Source of the DNA: an uncultured Ruminococcus sp.
GTDB taxonomy: Bacteria; Bacillota; Clostridia; Oscillospirales; Ruminococcaceae
Assembly: GCA_900556055.1 (NCBI GenBank)
Contig: USNJ01000001.1
Span: 1 to 30,673, forward strand
Reading direction: 5' to 3'
Length of the DNA stretch: 30,673 nt
Below are positions 16,273-23,790 of this stretch, piece after piece (position 1 is the stretch's first letter; each line of letters opens with the position of its first letter). The notes beneath the pieces were generated by a model that was given only the letters and a program-made list of their open reading frames with translations, did no database searches and had not been told where the DNA came from. The translations under genes and the position numbers were made by a program.

Positions 16273-16400
16273 TCGGATAATTTCACTTCGCTGAGAATAG
16301 GAACTTCCCATCGCAGCATAAAGCCTTTGCTTTAGCCGTAAAAAAGCTCTCCACGGCGATAGATCGCGCCGCAGAAGTGTGAAACGGTCGAAACAAACCG
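16273..16400 (+). repeat. Intergenic repeat R2, short tandem unit 2
   Basis: Repeats unit 1 with few changes: TTCGGATAATTTCACTTCG, GCCTTTGCTTTAGCCGTAAAAAAGCT, then TCCACGGCGATAGATCGCGC and CGCAGAAGTGTG. The equivalent blocks lie 127-128 bp apart, indicating a local tandem duplication. Confidence 0.72.
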
Positions 16401-16482
16401 CAGTCAATATATAACAAAAAGTACAATGCATAAATATATATACAAGTTGTATTAAGGAGAAATACAGAATCAAATATGTTTC

Positions 16483-16532
16483 TATATTTACAGATAGTAT
16501 TTTGCAATAAAAAGATACTATCTGTAAATATA
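16483..16532 (+). repeat. Perfect 18-bp inverted repeat
   Basis: Positions 16483-16500 (TATATTTACAGATAGTAT) are perfectly complementary to 16515-16532, with a 14-base loop. It is AT-rich, followed by AAAAACC rather than T's, and not inside a credible gene. Confidence 0.7.
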
Positions 16533-16549
16533 AAAACCAATGCAGCAAA

Positions 16550-16616
16550 GCAGTTATTGAGCAGTAAAAATTCTCATTTGCAGCTCAATAACTGCCCCGT
16601 CCGACTTTCTGCGGAC
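16550..16616 (+). repeat. Two adjacent hairpins
   Basis: GCAGTTATTGAGC (16550-16562) pairs perfectly with GCTCAATAACTGC (16583-16595) over a 20-base loop. It is followed by GTCCG (16599-16603) with CGGAC (16612-16616). A 20-bp perfect palindrome, AAAAAGGAAATTTCCTTTTT, lies further on at 16725-16744. Function unknown. Confidence 0.6.
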
Positions 16617-16796
16617 AGCTTTGAAAGACCGACCGCAAACCGTATATTTTGCAAAATAAAAGGGTAAAAAAGGAAATCGAGGCTTCAGTCAGTCTGCAAG
16701 TTTTGTACTAATCATGCAAAGAGAAAAAAGGAAATTTCCTTTTTGCAATCAGAGGACAGCTCATTTCCTTTTCTTTGGACAGCAGCGATTTGCTCT

Positions 16797-17865
16797 TTTT
16801 CAACAGCAAGGAAAATTACTGTGGAAAAAGGTAAGAGCATACTGCTAAGGAAATGCTGAATAAATCATTTTTGCCTTTTTACTCTCGGTTAAGTGCCGCC
16901 CCAAAAAATGAAACGAATACCTCGCATGATATGGTTTTGCTAATGGAGTGATACCCCGGCAAAATCCTACCTTTTTATTATGGTATGCTGCGGAGCATCA
17001 GGACGATGTATGTTCCCGGTGAGCCGGGAAACCTGCGGAAGATTGCGTAAGCGTGATGGCGCAAGCAGCAGAGGTCAGAAAGGAAAATGTTTTGCTGAAT
17101 TGTACCTTGCGTGCAAAAGCAAATTATCCAAATACGTTTAAACACCGTTTTCAACATAATGTCAGAAAAAAATGTGTAATTCAACAGCAAGCAAATATAC
17201 AAAATGGATAAATAAATACAATTATGCAAATTGGAATATTAAAGCAATACGTATTGTATAGATGAAAATAATATATACTAAAAGTTTCAACTATACAAGC
17301 TGTTATATCAATAGTTTTCAACTTAACTTTCAAGATGGTGTTGAAAACTTTTTGTATAACTCAGAAGCTATTTTACGAAAATAGCACGAAAATCAGCTTA
17401 CAGAATGTATAGATCAGGAGCTGAAATACAAAAAGTAAACTACAAAACCGACACCTGTTGAAAACCGATCATTTGGAAAAAGTTTTCAACAAAGCATATG
17501 TTGAAAGTGTTGAAAAGATTGGTAAAGCGACTCCTCGGGCAGAAAAGTACAAAAGGAAATGGCTGTTTTACGGGATTTCTTTTTGCCGAAGGATTGGCGA
17601 AGGCTGCCGAAGCACTGTGGAAAACGCAGAATTCTGCCGAAAAAAACAGTGTATAATCTGCGGATAAAATTACAAATCGTAAAAATATTCCTATTTGTAA
17701 ACCCTATTTCAACTTGACTTTCAACAAAAAAGCGTAAATTGTTGAAAACGAAGTTGAAGAAACCGCACTATTTCAAAACAAATAGTTTATTATAGATAGT
17801 AAAATACAAACAGTATATAATAAAATCAACAGTTTTCAACATGGTGTCAAAAAGAATGTTGAAAA
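16797..17865. other. Cluster of DnaA-box-like nonamers (origin-like or DnaA-titrating region)
   Basis: Nine exact TTTTCAACA/TGTTGAAAA nonamers start at 16797, 17148, 17339, 17456, 17483, 17508, 17740, 17833 and 17857. There are two TGTGGAAAA (TTTTCCACA) boxes at 16820 and 17616. Near matches are TTTTCAACT (17315), TGTTGAAAG (17499) and CTTTCAACA (17718). TTTTCCACA is one change, and TTTTCAACA two, from the DnaA box TTATCCACA. Both orientations occur, some as close pairs (17483/17499/17508, 17833/17857), with very AT-rich DNA at 17160-17290 and 17760-17830. No protein gene is convincing here. Against a main origin: rpmH-to-guaB all point toward this region. Confidence 0.55.
16985..17076 (+). 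ncRNA. Possible structured RNA, GC-richer island
   Basis: Within AT-rich surroundings this stretch forms three consecutive hairpins. They are ATGCT/AGCAT (16985-16998), TTCCCGG/CCGGGAA with a TGAG loop (17013-17030), and a two-step stem CTGC-TTGCG with CGCAA-GCAG (17033-17068). Reading frames on both strands are short and interrupted. I could not match it to RNase P RNA, tmRNA, 6S, SRP RNA or a riboswitch. The strand is assumed. Confidence 0.25.
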
Positions 17866-18055
17866 GAAAGAGTAAACCGTCAGAATAATGAAAGCAGCAG
17901 CTTAGGCAGTTGATAATACCTTGGGAAATGCTGAAATGAGCGATTTGCGACATCAGAGCCTTTTCCAAAACGCTTTTATATTTGTTCTGTACTGCTGATT
18001 TTCAGCGATGCAGACGCAAGCCTGCTTCTGATCGTTGAAATGCCATGCACTTCGA

Positions 18056-19540
18056 TCAGCTGCGTTCAAACTTATTTGGCTGTGGCTCGGAAGTGATGAT
18101 ATCCTCGGGCTGAGCTGACTTCTGAACCGGCTTGTTAAAAGGTGAATTGACAGCTCCCGAGAGGATAAGCAGGGCAGCAAGGTTTGGTATGCACTGTGCT
18201 CCGTTGAGAATATCCGACAGTGACCAGATCAGATCGGGAAGGGTAATGCAGCCGATAAATATTGCGATACAATAAAGCAGCCTGTAAACAAAAACAAATA
18301 CAATTTCCTTTTTCTGTTTTTCTAAAGCAAGCGTCCTGACGGATCTTTCACCGTAAAACACCCAGCTTAAAAGCGTAGCAAAAGCAAAAATGCATATCGA
18401 AACTGATATGAAAAATGATGCGAAGCTTCCGAAGCCTGTTTCAAATGCGGCGATGACTGTTTCGACGGGATCGGCTGACGAAAGCGGAACGCCTGAGGTT
18501 AGTATGACCAAAGCAGTCAGCGTGCAGCAGACTATTGTGTCGAGGAAAACTTCAAAAACTGCCCATGCTCCCATCACATCGGGATCCTTGCAGTCGGAAG
18601 ATGTGTGAGCAAAAACGCTGCTTCCCATTCCTGCTTCATTTGAAAAGACACCTTTTTGCATTCCGCAGGTGATTGAACGCTTCAGAAGCTCACCCGAAAA
18701 GCCGCCGACTGCCTGTCTGATGCCGAAAGCTGATGCAAAAATCAGCCGAAAGCATTCGGGGACAGCAAAAAAGTGCATTATAAGGAAAAAAACACTGCCG
18801 AAAAGGTAGAAAAGTGTAACAAAAGGCAGTATCTTCTCGACGACAGCAAGTGTAGAGGACGTTCCGCGGAAGATGATGAATGCGGCGAAGCCTGCAAAAA
18901 TTGCTCCGCAGATGACAGGCGGTACGGAAAAACGTGCCAAAGCCGATGAGATAGAGTTGGCTTGCGTAAGGTTTCCGATGCCGAATGAGGCTAAAGTGCA
19001 GATAAAAGCAAAGAAAATTGTCAGAGATCGGCTCTTTAACCCGCCGTCAAAATATAGAAACGCTCCGCCAACACCTAATTTCTGTTTAATATGTTGCTTT
19101 TCTGTTTCTGATGCCGATCTTGAAGTGTTTTTTAGCTTATTATAATAGTATACGCCAAGATAGTTCTCGGCATAAGCTGTTGACATGCCAAAAAATGCAG
19201 ATACCCACATCCAGAAGATAGCTCCAGGTCCGCCGATAGCAAGAGCTGCGGCAACTCCGACAATATTTCCTGTACCCATTGAAGCTGCCAAAGATGCAGA
19301 AATTGCACGAAATTGTGAGATAGAATTGCTATCTCCTCGATTTTTGCAGTGCTTTTTGCCGTCATTTGCGAAGAGTGCAAAAATTGTCGTTTTCAAAATC
19401 TGCGGGAATCTGCAAAACTGAAAAAAATGCAGTTTGACGGTAAAAAATATGCCTGTACCGAGAATAAGTGCAAGAGTTCCGCTTCCCCAGACCAGTTTTG
19501 AGAGAATTTCTATTATTTTTGCGAATTTCTCCGTTTCCAT
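18056..19540 (-). CDS. Alanine/glycine:cation symporter (AGCS family)
   Basis: 494 residues from the ATG at 19540. Members import alanine or glycine with Na+ or H+. The opening GSGTLALILGTGIFFTVKLHFFQF is typical for the family, as is the Gly-rich ISASLAASMGTGNIVGVAAALAIGGPGAIFWMW and FFGMSTAYAENYLGVYYY. The mid-protein CGMQKGVFSNEAGMGSSVFAH is the family's most conserved block. About ten membrane helices can be counted. A longer frame exists upstream, but METEKFAKII fits the family start; a GTG six bases earlier is possible. The ribosome binding site is weak (GGGGAT). It is one of few genes in the window pointing left, flanked by the 2-kb gene-free region. Substrate not determinable. Confidence 0.9.
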   Translation of the reverse strand: METEKFAKIIEILSKLVWGSGTLALILGTGIFFTVKLHFFQFCRFPQILKTTIFALFANDGKKHCKNRGDSNSISQFRAISASLAASMGTGNIVGVAAALAIGGPGAIFWMWVSAFFGMSTAYAENYLGVYYYNKLKNTSRSASETEKQHIKQKLGVGGAFLYFDGGLKSRSLTIFFAFICTLASFGIGNLTQANSISSALARFSVPPVICGAIFAGFAAFIIFRGTSSTLAVVEKILPFVTLFYLFGSVFFLIMHFFAVPECFRLIFASAFGIRQAVGGFSGELLKRSITCGMQKGVFSNEAGMGSSVFAHTSSDCKDPDVMGAWAVFEVFLDTIVCCTLTALVILTSGVPLSSADPVETVIAAFETGFGSFASFFISVSICIFAFATLLSWVFYGERSVRTLALEKQKKEIVFVFVYRLLYCIAIFIGCITLPDLIWSLSDILNGAQCIPNLAALLILSGAVNSPFNKPVQKSAQPEDIITSEPQPNKFERS

Positions 19541-19747
19541 TTTCACAAATCCCCATTTCCATTTTGCATTTCTATTTTTGAAAAAGGAAATGCAGCATAT
19601 TTTTCTGACTGAGAAAATATAATACATCGATACTGATGAGCAGTTTCATTAACAAAACATACAAAAACGCAAATTTTGCATATGAAATGGAAACGCATTT
19701 TTCCATTTTTTATTTCTATTTTATCCTTGGGAGGTGACTTCAGAAAA

Positions 19748-20194
19748 ATGAAAAAATACTATGCCGACAGAAAATCGCTGAACATTTTCCGCATCATTCT
19801 GCTGCTTCTTGTGGCTTTGCTGGACGGTGCTGTATACTATTTTCTCCTGCCTATTTTTCCATTGGCGAGCCGGATAGTTATAATTTCGATCACTACAATT
19901 TATGCTTTTGCGGCGTGGATTATTCTTCCGCTTTGGTACAGAAGCGTGGCGTATCTCGTTTCTTCGGATACTATTGTTGTGAAAAGCGGTTTTATTACTC
20001 AGAGCAGCCACATAATGCGAATATCTGCGGCTCAGCACGTAGTCCTCGTAACTACGCCGTTTTCTAAGTTTACGGGAATGAATTTTATCACTGTAAACGC
20101 ACTGGGAGGCTTTGTTGTGATGCTTTTCCTGTCCCGTTCAGATGCTGTTGAGATATACAATAACCTTTATAACCGTATAAACAGCAACAATTAA
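19748..20194 (+). CDS. Small bacterial-PH-domain membrane protein (YdbS-like)
   Basis: 148 residues. Two hydrophobic helices (about 14-36 and 42-63) precede one bacterial PH-like domain (about 66-140, YLVSSDTIVVKSGFITQSSHIMRI). This is the YdbS layout in Bacillus, where YdbS and the larger YdbT are encoded together. The start at 19748 is supported by GGGAGGTGA about 12 bases upstream; an earlier in-frame ATG at 19676 lacks a ribosome binding site. The biochemical role of the family is not well defined; in Bacillus the ydbST pair affects resistance to some antimicrobial peptides. Its partner gene follows after a 225-bp spacer. Confidence 0.75.
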   Translation: MKKYYADRKSLNIFRIILLLLVALLDGAVYYFLLPIFPLASRIVIISITTIYAFAAWIILPLWYRSVAYLVSSDTIVVKSGFITQSSHIMRISAAQHVVLVTTPFSKFTGMNFITVNALGGFVVMLFLSRSDAVEIYNNLYNRINSNN

Positions 20195-20199
20195 TACTA

Positions 20200-20355
20200 T
20201 TTGTATAATAATTGTGCCTGGGGCAATATATCGCCCGAGCCGAACACTTGGGAATGAGGGGGATATTTGCAGCTGCAGCGAAGGACTTTGCGGTGTTCAT
20301 AATTTACCTATCAGTTGATAGGTAAAGCGTTTGGGTCACGTAAGTAAATATCCAA
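20200..20355 (-). repeat. Intergenic repeat R2, inverted copy with a 24-bp palindrome
   Basis: On the minus strand: TTTTGGATATTTACTT, later CAAAGTCCTTCGC, then CCAAGTGTTCGG and GGGCGATATATTGCC, the R2 order. Inside is TTTACCTATCA (20303-20313) with TGATAGGTAAA (20316-20326), a nearly loopless palindrome that other copies do not show and that could be an operator. Confidence 0.55.
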
Positions 20356-20419
20356 AACAAGAACAAATAGTATTTTTCATAGTAAATGTTACATATTGTA
20401 TAAGAAAAGGAGGGGGAAA

Positions 20420-21883
20420 ATGAAGCATCAGCACCCGATAAAGATATTGAAGCTGACGGTAAAAAACTTCTGGCTGCTGATAATCCCGCTTGTCCGAGGA
20501 CTGATAAATCTGAAGTTTGACTTCAAGCACTGGATCGAGGGAGCGTATCTGGACATTATTGTTCTGATTTTGATACTGCTTTTTGCGTTTGTGCGGTGGT
20601 GGTTCCAATGGTATGAGATAAAGGAAAATTCCATCAGATACAAGGGCGGAATCTTTGCTCATTACGAATATGAAATCCCATTTTCTGTTATTTCGGCTGT
20701 TACGGCTCAGTTTTCCTTTTTTTATCGTCCGATAAAGGCTGTGAATGTTTTTATTGAAACGGACAGCGTTTTCGGAGGAAAAAACGAAAAAAGTGCTGAC
20801 ATGAAAATGGTTTTGACCAAAAAAGAAACAGAACAATTATTACTGAAATTACCATCTGAAAAAGAAATTGATCCATATTCTTTTTCGCCGAGGAAAAGTC
20901 ACCTTATTATATTCTCTTTTTTGTTCTCATCGACGCTTTCGGGCGTAATTTTCATTTCGACGTTTCTTATCCAGAACGGAAGGATCTTTGACAGGTCTGT
21001 TGAACAGGAGCTTATCAAGGTCGTGAGCGACATTACCAAGAAAATCGCTGTTGCTGTGCCGCCTGCTGCGATGGGAATTTCCTTTTTTCTTATTGCGGGC
21101 TGGCTGTTTTCTTTCATTTCAAACCTTCTGCGGCTTATCGGGTTCGGTATCTCGAGGAGCGGGAGGGACATCACTATTCGCAACGGTTTTTTCACGAAGC
21201 TTGTATACTATATAAATTCGGACAAGGTGAATTTCGCGGATTTCAGGCAGAATCTGCTGATGAAGCTGTTTAAGATCAAATCGGTGCAGGTCAGCTGCTC
21301 GGGTTACGGAAAGCGCAAGCAGGAGATACCCGTTTTTGTGCCGATCACAACGGAGAGTGAGGCATCAAAGTCACTGAAGAAGCTGCTGCCGAGGTTTGAG
21401 GCGGCGGAAAATGAGCTTGAATCGCCGATAGTATCGCTGTTCATTTATCTGCGCGGCGGAATTTTTGCGCTGCTGGGGACGATACTTTTCAATGCGGCGA
21501 GTCTGATCTTTTTCACGGAGTTCTGGGAGTTCGTGCAGTTTGCGGTCATAATGCTGATGATCCCGTCGGCGTGGCTGCTGATCGTTGAGTGCGTTTCGTT
21601 CCTGACATCGGGTGTCGGATCTGACGGCGGCTGTCTGACGCTGAGGTACAGCACGTTTCTGAAATTTCACACGGTCGTGATACCCGAAGAGCGAATTGCA
21701 AAGTTCGAGATCAGGCAGACAATATTCCAGGTTTACAACGGCACCTGCGATCTGATCGTGCGGACGTATTCGGAGTCGTCGGGTGTTCACAGGGTGAGGT
21801 ATCTGCCGTATGATGAGACGAAGAAGTTCCTGGCTGAGCATACCGATCTATATGGTGATATAAGTGCTAAAGAGGATATGTAA
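20420..21883 (+). CDS. Large bacterial-PH-domain membrane protein (YdbT-like)
   Basis: 487 residues. Three PH-like segments alternate with membrane helices. A helix pair up to about residue 60 is followed by PH domain 1 (YEIKENSIRYKGGIFAHYEYEIPF). Helices near 155-180 and 200-225 precede PH domain 2 (GRDITIRNGFFTKLVYYINSDKV). Helices near 335-390 precede PH domain 3 (GCLTLRYSTFLKFHTVVIPEERI). This matches YdbT, the partner of YdbS. The ATG at 20420 follows AAGGAGGGGG. The stop codon sits inside the terminator stem. Function is inferred only from family and pairing. Confidence 0.8.
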   Translation: MKHQHPIKILKLTVKNFWLLIIPLVRGLINLKFDFKHWIEGAYLDIIVLILILLFAFVRWWFQWYEIKENSIRYKGGIFAHYEYEIPFSVISAVTAQFSFFYRPIKAVNVFIETDSVFGGKNEKSADMKMVLTKKETEQLLLKLPSEKEIDPYSFSPRKSHLIIFSFLFSSTLSGVIFISTFLIQNGRIFDRSVEQELIKVVSDITKKIAVAVPPAAMGISFFLIAGWLFSFISNLLRLIGFGISRSGRDITIRNGFFTKLVYYINSDKVNFADFRQNLLMKLFKIKSVQVSCSGYGKRKQEIPVFVPITTESEASKSLKKLLPRFEAAENELESPIVSLFIYLRGGIFALLGTILFNAASLIFFTEFWEFVQFAVIMLMIPSAWLLIVECVSFLTSGVGSDGGCLTLRYSTFLKFHTVVIPEERIAKFEIRQTIFQVYNGTCDLIVRTYSESSGVHRVRYLPYDETKKFLAEHTDLYGDISAKEDM

Positions 21884-21916
21884 AGTAATAAGGCTTTACA
21901 TACCCTCTTTATTTTT
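21869..21916 (+). terminator. Terminator overlapping the ydbT-like stop codon
   Basis: A 16-bp stem with one mismatch, AAAGAGG-A-TATGTAAAG (21869-21885) with CTTTACATA-C-CCTCTTT (21894-21910), followed by ATTTTT. The gene's TAA at 21881-21883 lies in the left arm, so a ribosome finishing translation could melt it. Confidence 0.7.
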
Positions 21917-22102
21917 GATGCCGTTTTGTTCAATTTGGTTTTTTATTTGTGGGATATATTTCTATTTTGACTTTGGATATAAATGTAATTATATGGTTCT
22001 GATGTTACTTATTATTTGATATAATACAACTTATTTTATTTATATAAATGGAAATACTCTTGGATATATCAATTTCTTTTTCACTGAATATTTCACTTGA
22101 TT

Positions 22103-22159
22103 ATCGGATATTATATATTTGTATCCGATATTGTATATTTCCGTTTCTGATATCGGATA
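22103..22159. other. Three alternating ATCGGATA boxes in an AT-rich spacer
   Basis: ATCGGATA (22103-22110), TATCCGATAT (22122-22131, inverted) and ATATCGGATA (22150-22159). The middle box can pair with either neighbour. The spacer 21917-22330 has no credible gene and is otherwise very AT-rich. It could be an operator, an RNA switch or chance. Confidence 0.4.
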
Positions 22160-22330
22160 TTGATACGGACATGGAAAACATGATTATATTTATTTTCAAA
22201 ATATTGCATATATCTCATGATACATCGGTTTAATTGTCAACCTATGCGTTTGTGAGATTTGTTATTTTCGGACGCAATAGATCGGATTTGTTGTGCAAAT
22301 TGCGGAAATCAACTTTTTTTCAAAAAATGC

Positions 22331-22359
22331 TTGACTTTTCGGTTCTTATAGTGTATACT
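22331..22359 (+). promoter_or_regulatory. Promoter of the tRNA pair
   Basis: TTGACT (22331-22336), a 17-bp spacer and TATACT (22354-22359), 25 bp before the first tRNA. Confidence 0.75.
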
Positions 22360-22384
22360 TATTACTGTTGCACAGGTTATTTAT

Positions 22385-22461
22385 GGCGAGATAGCTCAGT
22401 TGGCTAGAGCAACCGGTTCATACCCGGTAGGTCGTGAGTTCAAGTCTCACTCTCGCTACCA
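22385..22461 (+). tRNA. tRNA-Met (CAT), elongator type
   Basis: 77 bases including encoded CCA. Acceptor GGCGAGA with TCTCGCT, D-arm AGCTCAGTTGGCTAGAGC, anticodon stem ACCGG/CCGGT with loop TTCATAC (anticodon CAT), and a TTCAAGTC T-loop region. The G1.U72 pair and the absence of the initiator's three G-C anticodon-stem pairs favour elongator tRNA-Met. Confidence 0.95.
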
Positions 22462-22463
22462 TC

Positions 22464-22538
22464 GGCCCGTTGGTCAAGAGGTTAAGACGACGCCCTTTCA
22501 CGGCGTAATCATGGGTTCAATTCCCGTACGGGTCACCA
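22464..22538 (+). tRNA. tRNA-Glu (TTC)
   Basis: 75 bases including CCA, two bases after tRNA-Met. Acceptor GGCCCGT with ACGGGTC, anticodon stem CGCC/GGCG around CTTTCAC (anticodon TTC), and T-loop GGGTTCAATTCCC. It shares one transcript with tRNA-Met. Confidence 0.95.
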
Positions 22539-22542
22539 ATTC

Positions 22543-22572
22543 AGCAAATCACGCAAAGTGGTTTGCTTTTTT
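22543..22572 (+). terminator. Terminator after the tRNA pair
   Basis: AGCAAATCAC (22543-22552) pairs with GTGGTTTGCT (22558-22567) with one G.U pair, followed by a T-run. Confidence 0.75.
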
Positions 22573-22585
22573 GTTTTCGCAGAAA

Positions 22586-22621
22586 AGAGCGTTCCTCCGA
22601 ACCCGGAGGACGCTCTTTTTG
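22586..22621 (+). terminator. Second, strong terminator
   Basis: AGAGCG(T)TCCTCC (22586-22598) pairs with GGAGGACGCTCT (22605-22616) with one bulged T, then TTTTT. It insulates the tRNA unit from the following operon. Confidence 0.78.
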
Positions 22622-22653
22622 CGTATCATGCGCAAATATGGAACAGCGTTCCA

Positions 22654-22682
22654 TTGACAACCTAAGCCGGGCATGGTATAAT
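22654..22682 (+). promoter_or_regulatory. Promoter of the ExbB/ExbD-like operon
   Basis: Perfect TTGACA (22654-22659), a 17-bp spacer and perfect TATAAT (22677-22682). The expected transcription start is near 22689, so the in-frame ATG at 22684 would not be on the transcript. The first gene therefore most likely starts at 22717. Confidence 0.82.
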
Positions 22683-22716
22683 TATGTCAAATTTATTTGA
22701 TTTCGGGGTGGTCGAA

Positions 22717-23157
22717 ATGTCGGCAGGAAGCATACTCTGGGGCAGTCTGTCTGATAACTGGTACATTCTTCTCGGGGCGCTGTTTGACCTTGTTTGCCTT
22801 GGCTCGGCGGTCTATTTTTCGTATTCCGTGCAAAAGTCGTTCTCCGAAAAGAACGGCGACGGACTTCAGCGGCGGGTATATTATTTCCTCGATGTTTCCT
22901 ACACGCTTTTCCTTGCGGTGATATCGCTTTTCCCGCTTCTCGGAATGTTCGGAACGGTCTGGTCGCTGATAGGTCTGGGCGGTGTGTTCAGCTCGGAAAA
23001 TGCCGATCTCAATGCGATAAAGCCGCAGTTTTTCACTGCACTGACATCTACTGCATGGGGCATAATATTCTCGATAATATTCAAGATAATAGGTTCGTTC
23101 TTTCAGCCGTTTATCGAAAATCAGATAGACAGGGCGAAAAAGCTGCTCGGTCTGTAA
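22717..23157 (+). CDS. MotA/TolQ/ExbB-like channel protein, first gene of a four-gene envelope operon
   Basis: 146 residues with three predicted helices (about 16-36, 60-89, 105-127). Helices 2 and 3 carry the family signature: PLLGMFGTVW (73-82) aligns with the ExbB/TolQ block APLLGLLGTVWG. FFTALTSTAWGIIFSI (105-120) aligns with the last helix, whose Thr residues line the proton path. In known systems five such subunits surround two ExbD/TolR/MotB-type helices and convert ion flow into movement. The ATG at 22717 has GGGGTGG five bases upstream and lies downstream of the promoter. There is no cytoplasmic tail, so it is much smaller than MotA or the Zorya protein ZorA. The next three genes complete the operon. 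Family assignment firm by motif; partner and load unknown. Confidence 0.82.
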   Translation: MSAGSILWGSLSDNWYILLGALFDLVCLGSAVYFSYSVQKSFSEKNGDGLQRRVYYFLDVSYTLFLAVISLFPLLGMFGTVWSLIGLGGVFSSENADLNAIKPQFFTALTSTAWGIIFSIIFKIIGSFFQPFIENQIDRAKKLLGL

Positions 23158-23168
23158 GGTGGATATTT

Positions 23169-23789
23169 ATGAGGAATAATAAAAGGCAAGTGATACTGGA
23201 TTTCACTTCGCTGCTCGATGTTATCATGCTTATCCTGTTCTTTTTCGTCATTTTCGCTCAGCTGGATTCCGACAGGGCGATAGAAAGTGCCGAAAATGCG
23301 CAGGCCGCTGCGGAAGAACGCATTGCCGAGGCGGATCGCAGGATAGGCGAGGCTGAATCGGCTTATCAGCAGGCGGAGCAGAAATTGGATGAGCTTCGGA
23401 AGGACGAGGCACTTGCAAAGGCTGTTCTGCTCAATAATAACGGGGATTTCGGCAGGGCTGTTCAGTTACAGCTTGAGCTTGGACGCTCGGAAAATTCCGA
23501 TTGGGATATCACAGTCACGGCGGCGGACGCTGATGATACCTATATTATAAATGATGTCAGGAACAGGGAGCCTTCCGTGCTTGCCGCTGAGCTTGACGGC
23601 ATAATATCGGGATATTCATATTCGCCGTCGGATGCGGTGCTGATAAATCTCGTTTATGATTCGGAGGCGGCAGGTTCAAGGCGTTCAAAGAGCAATTCGG
23701 ACGATATGCTGCGTATCATGCGGGAGGAATACGGCTACACATATTTATTCTCAACGACGGTCGATATATGCGGAAAGGACGGCGGATGA
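23169..23789 (+). CDS. ExbD/TolR-like single-helix protein with coiled coil
   Basis: 206 residues. The N-terminus has one helix, LDFTSLLDVIMLILFFFVIFA (about 10-30, listed with 21 residues only as a range reference: Asp17 at its start). Asp17 falls where ExbD and TolR have their single essential membrane aspartate. A coiled coil rich in Ala, Glu and Arg follows (about 33-83, AENAQAAAEERIAEADRRIG). The soluble C-terminal domain (about 115-200) contains WDITVTAADADDTYIIND, VLINLVYDSEAAGSR and MLRIMREEYGYTYLFS, resembling the ExbD periplasmic fold. The gene starts 11 bp after the channel gene with AAGGTGGA as ribosome binding site. The coiled coil between helix and domain is longer than in ExbD and may span part of the wall. 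Assignment rests on motif and gene order. Confidence 0.75.
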   Translation: MRNNKRQVILDFTSLLDVIMLILFFFVIFAQLDSDRAIESAENAQAAAEERIAEADRRIGEAESAYQQAEQKLDELRKDEALAKAVLLNNNGDFGRAVQLQLELGRSENSDWDITVTAADADDTYIINDVRNREPSVLAAELDGIISGYSYSPSDAVLINLVYDSEAAGSRRSKSNSDDMLRIMREEYGYTYLFSTTVDICGKDGG

Positions 23790-23790
23790 T

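Noticed and set aside
16980..17085. Group II intron remnant or known riboswitch
   Set aside because: No domain V-like hairpin, reverse transcriptase frame or known riboswitch core could be recognised.
17119..17132. TTATCCAAA as a DnaA box
   Set aside because: It is part of GCAAATTATCCA, the inverted front motif of repeat family R2, so its resemblance to a DnaA box is probably incidental.
17458..17667. 69-codon frame beginning TTGAAAACC in the gene-free region
   Set aside because: Its start is inside a TGTTGAAAA nonamer, there is no Shine-Dalgarno sequence, and the frame overlaps three more nonamers. It is more likely non-coding.
16797..17865. Definitive call of the main replication origin oriC
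   Set aside because: dnaA is absent and the adjacent housekeeping genes would be transcribed against replication; kept only as a candidate DnaA-binding cluster.
22048..22233. 61-codon AT-rich frame before the tRNAs
   Set aside because: Low-complexity Ile/Phe-rich translation from an AT-rich spacer with alternating ATCGGATA boxes; no ribosome binding site.
22717..23789. Zorya defence system (ZorAB)
   Set aside because: The channel protein is too short and lacks the long ZorA cytoplasmic tail. No ZorB peptidoglycan-binding (OmpA-like) motif is seen, and no ZorC/ZorD-type genes follow.
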